In this document: piece after piece, positions 1-10,536 of the stretch
How positions within the stretch are numbered: position 1 is the first letter of the stretch
Layout of the letters: every line of letters starts with the position of its first letter
Made by a program: the position numbers and the translations under genes
Assembly (NCBI GenBank): GCA_000151295.1
Contig: GG745339.1
Location: 1,030,305-1,063,777 of the forward strand
Direction: 5' to 3'
DNA from: Allomyces macrogynus ATCC 38327
Lineage: Eukaryota; Blastocladiomycota; Blastocladiomycetes; Blastocladiales; Blastocladiaceae
DNA length: 33,473 nt
The notes under the pieces: model-generated
Told to the model about the DNA's origin: nothing
The model's input: only the letters and a program-made list of their open reading frames with translations
The model's database searches: none

Positions 1-1
1 G

Positions 2-3000
2 AGGAGGGGGCTGGACGCGGCGGCGGCCGTGCACGGGATCCCAGGTCGCGCACGACGCGCCGCCCCGTGCCCGACCGTGTGTCCGCTCGGCCTATCGCCC
101 GCACCGCTCGCCACCGCACCCGTCGCGCGCCCGCACACGCCCCCGCCCGCTGCCGCTGCGGCACCGCAGCCCGAGTCGCCCGACGGCCACCACGACGAGA
201 ACGAGACGAACGCGTACTTGCAGTACCTCGTGCGCACGCGCGTTGCGAAATGCACCAAGTGGAAAGTGCAACCCGCCAAGTGGACCGATTGGATCGACGA
301 GTGGCGCCGCGCCGTGGCCAAGGCGAGTCATGCGGATGAGGAGACGGGGAAGAGGTCGCGCCGGTCGTCCACGCGCACGGCGTCCGGCGGGAGTGTGTCC
401 GCGGCGGCGGCGGCACGGTCGAGGCGTACGACGTCGGCGTCCAGTTCCGTTGGGGTTTTGCACGAGCGCAGGCCGTCGGCGGGTTCGGTCTCGTCCGAGT
501 CGTCGTCGGCGACCGCATCGTCGTCGGCAACGGCACTCTCGTCCGCCGGCACAGGGTCGAATACGGGTGGGGCCGCAGCGGTGCCGGGCGTTACTGCGCC
601 AGGCCCCGCGGCAGCAGCTGTCATGGCCGCCGCGCGCCGGAGGTCGTCGTCCAAGGACGCGTCCCCGCTGCGCCGCGTCTCGCACGACAATTTGCGCCGG
701 CAGCGGCTGGCCGCAGCGTCGTCGGGCGCGACCTCACCCGCGACCGCGCCGTCACTTCGCGGATCGAACGCGTCGGTCGACGTCCCGTCGCCCACGGCGT
801 CGTCCCCTGCACTCGCGGGAATCGTGGGGACCGTGCGCGCCGATCACGCCACCCCCGCCGCCACCGTCCGCGTTCGCGAGCAGGCAGGAGCGCACAACGC
901 CGTCGCCGCCGCAGGGCAGTCTGTTCTCGCTGTCGTATGCGGACGTTGTCAAGCACGGGTCGTTGACTCCGCCGCCGCCGCCGCCGCCGTTGCTGGCCGT
1001 TGCGGCCGCGTCGCCGTCGAGTGTCTTGTTTGGGGCTGGGCTGACGACACCGCCACGCGCCCCGCCGCAGATGCACCAGGCGCGCCGCGAGTCAATGGAG
1101 GACGTGTTTGCCGCAGCGGTGCCCGGGTTCTTGCCCGAGTCGGACTCGCACCACGAGACGGACGACGAGGACGGCGACGAGGACGAGCGGACGTCACCAA
1201 CGCCCGGGGCCAAGCAGTTGCGGCACCATCGGCACCACCACCATCACCACTCCTCCCACCACCGTCACCAGCACCATCACCATCACCACAAGCCGCACCA
1301 CCACTCGCCCAAGCCCAAGCCGTTTGGCTTCTTCTCACACCTCGTCAACATGTCGCTGTCGGGCCGGCTTGCCAAGAAAAAGGAAGAGTGCGACGTGGAA
1401 CTGCAAAAGGCCATGGTCGAGCTCGCCGAACTTGTGGAGAAGGAACTGCTCGACGCGCAGCAGCAAGGCCTGTCCAACGAGGCACAGCTCGGGTGCTCGG
1501 GGACCGCGCGGTGCGGCGGGCAGTGTACCCCCGACGACCCGTGCCCGTTCCGGCCCAAGCGCGCCGCCGAGACTGCATCCGCAAAGAACGTCGCGTCGCC
1601 GCCGCTCTCGCCGCTGCCCGTTCTCGGCGGGCAGGAAGTCGCGCCGACGCCGCTGCTTCAGATCCTGCTGCAAATCACGCGCATCGGGCAGGAGATTTTG
1701 GATGCGGATGCCATGTTCCTCTACGATCGCGAGAAGTTGTGTTTTGCGAAGCTCGAGCGGCTCAAGGCATTGTTCTTGGCGGCGAGTTTGCCGCCGCGGT
1801 CGCCGCTGTCGATTTGCATTGTGCATATCATGACGGCCATGGCGAAATTGACGAATATCTTGGAGATCAAGGTCGCGGGGACCGCGCAGCCGGCACTCGT
1901 CGCGAGCGATTCGCTGCTCTCGTCGCTGTCGTCGGGCGAGTCGTCGCCGTCGACGCGAACCGCAAGCGAGGGCGAGGATGACGAGGAAGAGGAGGAGTCG
2001 GGGTCTGGTGAGAGTTGCGAGGAGGGGTTGACTGAGACGGTGAACGAGCCGTGCGAAGGCAGCGAGTTGACCGAGGACGACGTGAGTGCGGAAGTGGAGG
2101 CGGCAAGCTCGGTCCAGGACGACGGCGATCTCGACGAGGACGAGGACCAGACGTGGCTCGTGGACCGCGTCGCGTCGCCCGTCCCGAACGACGACGATGG
2201 TGAAGACGACATGCAGGCGCTGGACAACGTGGCCGGCGCGTTTCTCGACGAGGACGACGACGACGACGATTACGAGACGGGCATGCAGGAGATTCTCGTC
2301 TCGGCCGCGACGCCCGCGTTCCCGCCGTCCAAGCTCGGGCACAGCTTCAGCGAAGACGATCTCGCCGGCGACGCCGACACGGAATTCGAGGCTGCGTCGC
2401 CACGCGTGCGCGCATGGGTCAAGTCGGAACCCGACCTGGCATCGTCGTCAACGTCGAGTCTCAACGTGGACGCGGCGGCGAGCGGCTTGTCGCGGCGCCG
2501 CCGGTCGACGCGCGCCGAACCCGGCAGCAGCGAGTCGGAGCACCGCATCAACTACGTGTTTGAACTCTCGCTCGACGTGCGGTACCGGTACGTCTCGCCG
2601 CTGTTTGCGCAGATTCTCGGGCTTGAGCCGGCCGATCTGGTCGGAAAGCGCGTCGAGGACGTGTTGGGCCCCGTGCAGCACCGGCTCTTCGAGGACGCGA
2701 CCGCGCTCCTGCAGCGTGCCGCAGCTGAGGGCAACGCTGACCACGAGTCGTCGGCGTCGGTGCGGTTCAAGTTCTTGCAAGGCAGCCGCGAGTTCCACAT
2801 GGAGTCCAAGGGCGTGCTCGTGCCGGAACGCGCGCCGCCGCCGAACATGGCCGGGATTGCGCCGTCGATTCCGCCGCATACGGTGTGGCTGTCGACGCGC
2901 GACGTGGTGCCGGTGCTCTGCCACGTCTGCGAGCGGCACGTGCCGGATTTCCTGTTCGCCGTGCACAACAAGATTTGCTACGACGTGCACAAGTGCGAGG

Positions 3001-6000
3001 CCGATGTCGCGCTCGTCCTCGAAGGGTTGCGCGAGAAGCGCGCTGAGCTAGAACCGTTCTTGTCGCCCCCGGCACCAGCAGCAGCAGCACCAATGCCGGA
3101 ACCGGCGGCCGCAGTGGACTCAGCAAGCGCCGTGTCGGACCCCACCGGCAGCAACATCGACGTGGCCCAAGCCGCATCGGTGCCGGCCGTGATGCCGACC
3201 GACAAGCAGTTTGAGGTCCAGTTTGCGCGCCGGCTCGCCGACGTGATCACGGGCTGCCTCGCAATCCGCACCATGGTCAACGACTTCAACTGCAGTCTCC
3301 CGATCCGCATCTGCTACACGCTGCGCATTCCCGGGATGGGTCCGCTGCTCACGGTCGCGCGCGACGACAAGGCCGGGTTCCCGCCGCTGCCTAACGACTG
3401 CTGCCCGCTGTGGGTCCCCGCCGTGGTCACCGGATGGGCGATCCCGCCCGATGACGCGCTGCCTCCGGTCCTGTCGGAGATTGCCAAGGAGGTGCAGGAA
3501 CTCGTCAACGTGCTGCTGATCGGGTCGCAGAACTTGCTCGCCGCCAAGCAGGAGCAGTGGAAGCACGTGCGCGAGGAAAAAGTGCAGCAGGAGCGGGCCG
3601 GGATTTCCATGTCGGGGCCGCCCACCAAGGACGCCGCGTCGGCCGCGCGCAAGTCGCGGTCGAGCACCAAGTCGTCGCGCGCGCCGCCGTCGCGGTCCAC
3701 GTCGGCGCGGTCGGGCAAGGATATGGATAGTGGCGCGTCGACGGGGCCTGACGAGCCGGCGGCGCCGTCGTCGTCGTCGCGGCGCTCGGCCAAGTCACCG
3801 CACGCGCGCGGGTCCACGGGCAAGTCGCGGCGGCAGGAGCGGCCGCCCAAGATCAACACCAAGGGTACGGCGAGCGGCACGGCTGGGAGCAAGTTGCCGC
3901 ACTCGCCATTGATCCCGTCGCCGCTGGCCTCGCCCGCGGGCCGCCCCTCGGGGTCGTCGACCACGTCGCCGTCGATTGACGACTACGACTTTGTCAAGCC
4001 GATTTCGCGCGGCGCGTTTGGCAGTGTCTACCTGGCCAAGAAGAAGTTGACGGGCGAGTACTTTGCGATCAAGACTTTGCGCAAGGCCGACATGATTGCC
4101 AAGAACCAGGTCACGAACGTCAAGGCGGAGCGGCTCATTCTCATGCTGCAGCCCGACTCGGACTACGTTACGCGGCTCTACTGCACGTTCCAGACGCGCG
4201 ACGCACTCTACCTTGTCATGGAGTACATGAACGGCGGCGACTGCGCGTCGCTCTTGAAGAACGTGGGCTGCCTGTCCGAGGACTGGGCGCGCAAGTACGT
4301 GGCCGAAATGGTGTTGTGCCTCGAGTACTTGCACTCGCAAAAGATTGTGCATCGCGATTTGAAGCCCGGTACGTTTGCGATTCTGTTTTTCAGAATCCGT
4401 GCTGTGATTCGCGCGCGCCGAAAGCTTACCATAGGCACACGTGTTTTGCAGATAACTTCCTCATCCACCAGTCAGGTCATCTCAAGTTGACCGACTTTGG
4501 GCTGTCTCGCGTTGGTTTCCTCGATCGGCGCAGCCAAGCGTACCAGACGAACTCGGTGCTGAGCGGCATGGTGCGCACGTCGTCGACGGCCTCGTCGGCC
4601 AGCTCGAACCGACCGCCACGCACCGACTCGCTCGACGTGGTCCCACCACCCGCGACGGCAAGCCCGCTGATCGATGCGGGTGTCCCGATTGTCGCCAGTT
4701 ACTTGATGCAGAGTCGGCGCAACTCGACGGCATCGTCGCAGGGCAGCGCCGCCGAAGCAGCCGCAGCCGCGGTGGCGGCCATTGGGAATGCGCAGGGCGA
4801 GCCATCACCTGGCGTGCCGCAACCGGACCTGGCGCCAGACCAGCGGCGATTTGCCGGGACGCCCGACTACCTCGCGCCGGAAAGCATTCTCGGCACCGGC
4901 CAGGACAATGTCATGGTGGACTGGTGGGCGCTCGGCGTGATTCTCTACGAGTTCCTGTACGGCATCCCGCCGTTCCACGACGATACAATCGACAAGGTGT
5001 TTGAAAACATCTTGTCTCGGCGGCTCACGTTTGACCCGGCGTTTGAAGAGGACGTGTCGGAGGAGGCGCGCGATTTGATCGAAAAGCTGCTGTGCATGGA
5101 TCCGGAGCAGCGGCTCGGCGCCAAGGGCGCGGCCGAGGTCAAGGCGCACCCATTCTTCGAGTCGATCGACTGGGACACGCTCATGACCGAGGAGCCCAAC
5201 TTTGTGCCGGTCGTGAGCAACCCGGAGGATACCGAGTACTTTGACGCGCGCGGCGCCGAGCACGCCGTGCGCCGCAAGGGCAGCCGGTCGTCGTTGCTGC
5301 GTGTCGAGGAAGGCGGCGGGCCCAAGTGGACGCACGGGTCGGCATCGAGCGATCCGGCCGACGCGCGTGGATCGGGTTCGCGTGGCCGACGTGGTCGCGA
5401 CCGTGACCGGAGCGACAAAGGTATTTACCCGTCGTCAAGCTCAGCACACTCGGAGCCGACGGCGTCGGATTTCGGCACGTTCTCGTTCCGCAACCTCGAC
5501 CCGCTCGTCAAGGCCAACAACTCGACCGTGCAGCGCATCAAGACCGAGCAGCAGATGCAGACGGGGCTCGGCGGGACGCTCTCGCTCGTGTCGTCGGCCA
5601 ACACGTCGTCGGCATCGCTGCCGCTGTCTCCCAACGTCAACGCGCTGCACGTGCGCCCGCGGTCACGGTCGACAGCGTCGCAGTCACGGCGCCCGCTGCT
5701 CATGGCGCTGCATGCCAACACGCCGCCGCCGTCGAGCCCGGCGTCCAGCGTGTCGTCGCTGTTCCTGTCGTCGTGCTCCGACTCGCTCGAGCCCGTGAAC
5801 AGCCCCAGCGCCGCCGCTGGGACCCGTGGCACACCTGTGCAGTCGTCGCGACTCGGCGTGCAGCCATTTTCGAGGCCCACGGCGAGCATGGGTAGCACCA
5901 TGGCGTCCCCAACTGGTAGCCAGAGCAGGTTGTCGGGCCGGCACCGCACGCTGTCGCTGTCAGCGGTCCAGTCGCCGCCGCGCGCCCAGGTGCCCCTGAC

Positions 6001-6749
6001 TTCGCCGTCCAAGTCCACCCTGGCACCAATGGCAGGGCTCGAGGTGGACGAAGGCCGCGATCCGAGCACGGACGCGCCGCCCCAGTTTGGGTTTGAGATT
6101 GTTAAGCCGCCATCGGCGCCGCCCGAACTCGTCGAGCACGAGCGCGAGCGCGAGAACGAGCATGCCGATCTGCCGCCCGCAATGCCACTGGAGCGCGACG
6201 ACGAGGTGGACGACCTTGCCGCGATGCAAGAGGAAGAGGGCGTCGAGGTCGAGGATGTGGCTCCACCACCACCACTGCCCGCCGCGCCGCCGCGCCGCCG
6301 TCGCAACCCGTCCGACAAGCTGCGCGTGCTGATTGCCGACGACAATCCGATCGCGTGCAAGATTCTCGAAACGATCCTGAGCAAGCTCGGTGCGGCGTGC
6401 AAGGTCGTGCATAATGGCGCCGACGCGGTGCTCATGGCGACCGGGTCGACCCTCTGGGACGTGATTTTTATGGACGTCGGCATGCCCATCTGTACGTTTT
6501 TGATCAACTCCTCTCGCGCAGATTTGCTTCGACGTTCAACTCACCCTCGACTCCGATCAATTAGTGGACGGCGAGAACGCGGCGCGCATGATCCGGTCGA
6601 CCGACAACGTCAACCGGCTCACGCCGATCATTGGTATCTCGGCATACGAGCAGTTTATAAGCAGCAACAAGCACTTTGACCGCGTTGTGGGCAAGGCGCT
6701 TACGCGGTCTAGCCTCAAGGAGCTGCTCGACGAGCTCGCCTTGCTCTGA
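2..6749 (+). CDS. Rim15-like PAS/zinc-finger protein kinase with C-terminal receiver domain (5' partial)
   Basis: Family role: Rim15/Cek1/Greatwall-type AGC kinases control entry into quiescence downstream of nutrient signalling. The frame is open to the window edge with no ATG, so the start lies outside. Visible in order: Ser/Ala-rich N-terminus; His-rich tract (1219-1311); acidic linkers (about 1970-2280); PAS-like domain (about 2543-2830); CxxC...H...C...H zinc-finger-like motif (about 2918-2995); basic Ser-rich linker; AGC kinase domain (about 3985-5250) with FAIKTL, HRDLKPDN, DFGLSR and GTPDYLAPES. About 113 residues separate DFG from the GTPDY motif, as in Rim15 and Greatwall. A receiver domain (about 6319-6746) ends the protein, with the ADDN acidic pair, phospho-acceptor Asp at 6473-6475, GISAYE and a conserved Lys in GKAL. 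Introns 4369-4451 and 6492-6564 restore DLKPDN and the receiver domain. Near 824-887 the frame moves by one base, through a 55-64 nt intron ending at 887 or an indel. Stop TGA at 6747-6749. The family assignment is strong; the N-terminal structure is uncertain. Confidence 0.9.
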
Positions 6750-7131
6750 GTGCTTTGCTCTCATCGTTTTCTTGTGTTGCCGCAAGTGCTTCTATTTTCG
6801 AGACAATCTTTTCATTTTCATTTTGGTTTTTTGTGCTTCCTCTCGGGGTTGCCATTCTGTGATTTTTTCGCATTCCTTCTCGAGATTGTTTTTCGTCCGC
6901 TCACGTGTGTGGGCACGAACGAGCAAGCATCCCAACAGGATTCCATTTGCCGCCGCCGCAGTTGCATTTGCTCTGGCGCGCACCACCCTCTCCACCCACC
7001 CACCCACCCATCCGATTGATTGATATATATACCCACGGTTTGTCCATTCGGAAAGACTCGAGTCGTCATCTCGACGCTGCGAGTCCACGACCGTTCTCAG
7101 TCTGCTTCGTCTGCTGCTGCAAGCCGTCCCA
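6750..7131. other. Convergent intergenic region
   Basis: This is the shared 3' region between the kinase and the minus-strand gene at 7132-8016. It is more T-rich than the genes, especially at 6760-6860, as expected for 3' UTR sequence. It holds a TATATATA run near 7022-7030. Because both flanking genes end here, I do not call that run a promoter. I see no gene. Confidence 0.5.
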
Positions 7132-8016
7132 CTACTGGCTGCACGCGCCCTTGCGGTCCAAGATAAACTCGAGCAGCCGCTGCACGTCGGCCTTGGTCCC
7201 AACCGACTGCGGCGCGCTCGCTGTGGGTGGAGGGGATCCGAAGGGCAGCACAACGTCGTATTGCAGGACCAGGTGATGGTGCTCGACGCGGAAGTGCCAC
7301 TGGCCGTCCACCATTGCCCGTCAGCATCCACCATCAAAATCTGGCAACACAAGGGACAAAGCACTTACCCGCTCGGGCACACCGGTATCGCCCCTCCCCG
7401 TCTTGCGCCAGTACGCGCGGCAGGTCGCGGCCGGAATCGGGTGGTCCGGCGCGGGCTTGCTGAACGTGGTCACGTAGTGCGCTGGCACGTCGGCGACAAG
7501 TGCTGGCGGCATCGCCGCGGTGACCGCCGGTGCGGTCGAGTGCGCCCACGCCTTGTCGAGATGCCACGACGCGACCACGGCGGCAATGGCGGCCGTGTCG
7601 GCGCGCGCGTCGAGCGGGACCGAAAGCGTCGTGTCGGGAGCCGAGCCGGGCGCAGCTGACGGCGGGAGCGGGATCGACGCCGGCGCAGCATCGTTGTTGC
7701 CGTGTGCGGCACTGGTTGCTCGGGACGCTGGGGCGGCGACGGAGGCTGGGTCGGCGGGTTCGGGGCCGTTCGGTGCATCGGTAGCGAGAGCGTCAGCGCC
7801 AGGCACATTGTCGGAGAGAGCTTCCTCGGTAGGCTCGCTGTGACTTGCGAGCGCATCGTCAGCTGTGTGCATGTTGTCGGCCGGTGCGTCGGCGGGCGCG
7901 TCGGAGGCAAGAACGTCGTTGTTCGGTTCTCCCGGCAACATTGCAGCAAGTTCTTTCAGTTCCTGGTCCATTGCGGGATCGGTTCGTGATGCGGATCGGA
8001 TCATGTTCCAGGGCAT
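7132..8016 (-). CDS. Unrecognised Ala/Asp/Pro-rich protein, two exons
   Basis: I do not recognise this family. The proposed protein has 271 residues. Exon 1 runs from 8016 down to 7369, and the intron from 7368 to 7300 (donor GTAAGT, acceptor CAG). Exon 2 runs from 7299 to 7132 and ends in TAG. The first 140 or so residues are low complexity and acidic (repeats like ASDAPADAPAD). The C-terminal part is more protein-like, with AYWRKTGRGDTG, then WHFRVEHHHLVLQYD across the splice, and a final short helix-like stretch. An earlier CAG (7325-7323) would give a shorter intron but leads into an unlikely frame, so I prefer the longer intron. It starts 186 bp from the divergent AAA ATPase gene. No membrane segment or catalytic motif is visible. 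The start is the first ATG in a long open frame and could lie a few codons further in. Confidence 0.6.
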
Positions 8017-8202
8017 GGCGAACGCGTCGGTGATCTGTTGAAGGCAAGGACGTGGTGACTGATGGCGAATGACGTTGTAGATTGGAGCCTTTGGGGTAGT
8101 CGTCTGGCAGCTCGCAGTCGCTCACAATTGAGCCCGCGCTGCACCACCAAAGCAGCTCAACGATTGATCCTCGCGCTCTGACTGCGCGCAACGCTCCCCA
8201 GA
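8017..8202. promoter_or_regulatory. Probable bidirectional promoter
   Basis: This 186 bp spacer separates two divergent start codons, 8016 on the minus strand and 8203 on the plus strand, so both promoters should lie here or overlap the first exons. I see no convincing TATA box or repeated operator-like element. The call rests on gene geometry only. Confidence 0.4.
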
Positions 8203-10307
8203 ATGGCACCAACCAACTCGTTCGCTGCAATCTACCCCGGCGCTTTTGAGCGGTAATTGCCCTCTAGCTCGCACCTGTGGTCGATTGAGCAAGCTGCAGC
8301 CGGAATTGACGCTCGTAACTGGCGCAACCGAATGTTTCAAGACTTGAACAACTATTCTCGTGTTTTGCTGGTCATTCGGCATCAACGAACCAGGAGGCCG
8401 ACCTCGCGTCGGCGATCTTTGGCGACTCGTGCATTCCGAATGGCAGCCTGGTCTTGCTGGACGGGCCATCTGGCGTTGGTGGGTGGACAATATTTGCCGT
8501 CTATAAATGAATCTTTTTTGAAAGTCTGGTGGCTCTGTCTAGGCAAATCGTTTCTCGTCCACGAGTTAGCCAGGGCACATGGGCTCGAGGTTCGTTAAGA
8601 GCCCGTTGTCTCGCCCACAGTCCCTTGATCCGTGAGCTCACGAAGCCGATTCGATGCTATCCAGTGCACAACCATCAATTTGGGTCTCGTCAACTTGAAC
8701 TTCCCGCTCAACAAGCCGCGCGGCATCGAGCACCTGTTCTTGTCGGCCCTGTCAACCAAGCGCGTCGGTTCGTTTCCCGTTTGCTCATCGCGCCTCTGTA
8801 TCGTCGTTTTGAATTCTGACCAGTGAGTGTCCACCCACCAGTTATTCTCGACAACGTCGAAACGCTGTGCTCCGAGTTTGAAACGGCGCAGGCCGTCGTA
8901 ACGTGCCTGCGAGCTTGCCTCGACGCTGGCTTGAGCTGCGCGCTGGTCATTGCCACGACGCGAGTTCCTGATCGTATCAGTATCCCGGTCAAGTCGCTCG
9001 TCACGGTACGCGAACGCAGTCAGTTCTCGCTCGCGCAGGTCCGCGCTCAAACGTCCTCCCCCACAGGACCTCATTTCGCTCGCCGTGCCGGGATCCCCGC
9101 AACGATCGAGTCTCGTCCAGTACTACGCGCAGCGGCTGCAGCAAGAGCTCGCCAGCAACCCCGCCACGGCCGCGTTTATCGCGACCGTCGACGCCGCGGC
9201 GATCGCCCCGCAATGCCACGGCTGGGTCCATGCCGACGCGGCCTCGCTCTTTATGCACGCCAAGGCGTCGCTGCTCGTCGACGGCGTCCCGAGCGGGGTG
9301 ACGGCCACCGCGTTCCTGCAGTCCTTGATTCCGTCGATCACACCCATGACGCTGCGCTCGTCGGCCGTCGATGTGGTCGATGTGCCGTCGACCCGGTTCT
9401 CGATGGTCGGTGGGCTCGAGCACGCCAAGGTTCGTTTTTCCCACCAACTATCCGATCCTCATTGGAACCCAAACTCACCCCGACTCTACCTTCCTCCAGT
9501 CGGCACTCACGACTTCAATTGTGTGGATGCACCAACACCACGCCGCGTTTGCGCGCCTCGGCATCACCCCGACCGCCGGAGTCCTGCTGTACGGCCCACC
9601 CGGCACCGGCAAAACCCTCTTGGCGCGTGCGCTCGCGGGCGAATGCGGAATCAACTACTTGAGCACGAGCATTGCGCAACTCGTGCAGAGCTACGTGGGC
9701 GAATCTGAGAAACGCATTGCGGCGCTGTTCCGCGCGGCGCGTGCGGCCGCGCCGTGCGTCGTGTTCCTGGACGAGATTGACGCCATGTTCCGGTCGCGCG
9801 AGGGCGGGGAGACAGGGTCGATGTCGAGCAAGGTGCGTTGCGTTTGAGGCATGACGAGTGCGTTCGCGTTTCTGACCATGGGTGCGTGTGCCAATGTAGA
9901 TGATCACGCAGCTCATGATGGAGCTCGACGAGAGCGCGAGCCGCGGGGTCGTGGTCCTGGGCGCGACCAACCACCCGTACGCGATGGACGCGTCAGTGTT
10001 GCGGCCGGGCCGGCTTGATACGCACGTGTACGTCGGGTTGCCCAGTGCCGAGGACCGCCGCCAGATTTTGAGTCTGTACGCGGCACCGTTGGGCGATGCG
10101 ACCGCGGCCGTCACGGATGAGGTGGTCGTGCTCACGGACGGGTTCTCGGGCGCCGATTTGAAGGCTCTGGTGCGTCGCGCTGCTGGCGTGATGACGCGCC
10201 GTCGCGGCGAGACGTTGGTGGTCGAGGATTTGCTCACGGCGCTGAAGGGCACAAAGCCAAGTATTCGCGCCGAGGATCTGAAGCGGTTGGAAGCGTGGCA
10301 GCCGTGA
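8203..10307 (+). CDS. Two-domain AAA ATPase (Cdc48/AFG2-like), eight exons
   Basis: Family role: type II AAA proteins such as Cdc48 and Afg2/SPATA5 are hexameric unfoldases or remodelling factors. Proposed exons are 8203-8252, 8342-8478, 8543-8589, 8665-8767, 8824-9005, 9067-9429, 9500-9832 and 9900-10307. They join in phase to 540 residues. The D1 module has Walker A GPSGVGKS, split by the 8479-8542 intron, but a degenerate Walker B, ILDNVE, with Asn in place of the catalytic Glu region. D2 is canonical: GPPGTGKT, CVVFLDEIDAMF, the SYVGESEKRI pore-adjacent segment and RPGRLD. The protein is short for the family, which usually has about 750-800 residues, and appears to lack the N-terminal substrate domain. 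Assignment to AAA is certain. The exact orthologue (AFG2, SPATA5L1-like, other) is not, and exons 1-4 are less sure than exons 5-8. Confidence 0.85.
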
Positions 10308-10536
10308 TTTGTCGCTGTCTGTGTGTGTCGGGGCTGAGGAGCATAGAGGAGCCAATGATGGTCACGGCACAATGAGAAACAGTTTACTCGCAAACGTGAG
10401 AGAGAGGAGGCAGAGAGCGTGCACGCCGCTACTGTGGACACCCGGTGGAAACAGAAAAACGTAGACGAACAAAAAAGAAAAGCGAAGCCGCGGCCAAAAG
10501 CAATCGAAAAATCTAGCTAGGCCGCCGCGGCTGGTC
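10308..10536. other. Short convergent spacer
   Basis: This is a 229 bp gap between the ends of the AAA ATPase and the P-type ATPase. It includes A-rich, U-like 3' sequence around 10450-10510. No gene is seen. Confidence 0.4.

Noticed and set aside
29..1981. A 650-residue open frame over the first 2 kb as one protein
   Set aside because: Only the part before about 830 reads like protein. After that the neighbouring frame carries the conserved kinase-linked sequence, so the rest is a shadow of GC-rich coding DNA.
7020..7032. TATATATA as a promoter
   Set aside because: It lies between two converging gene ends.
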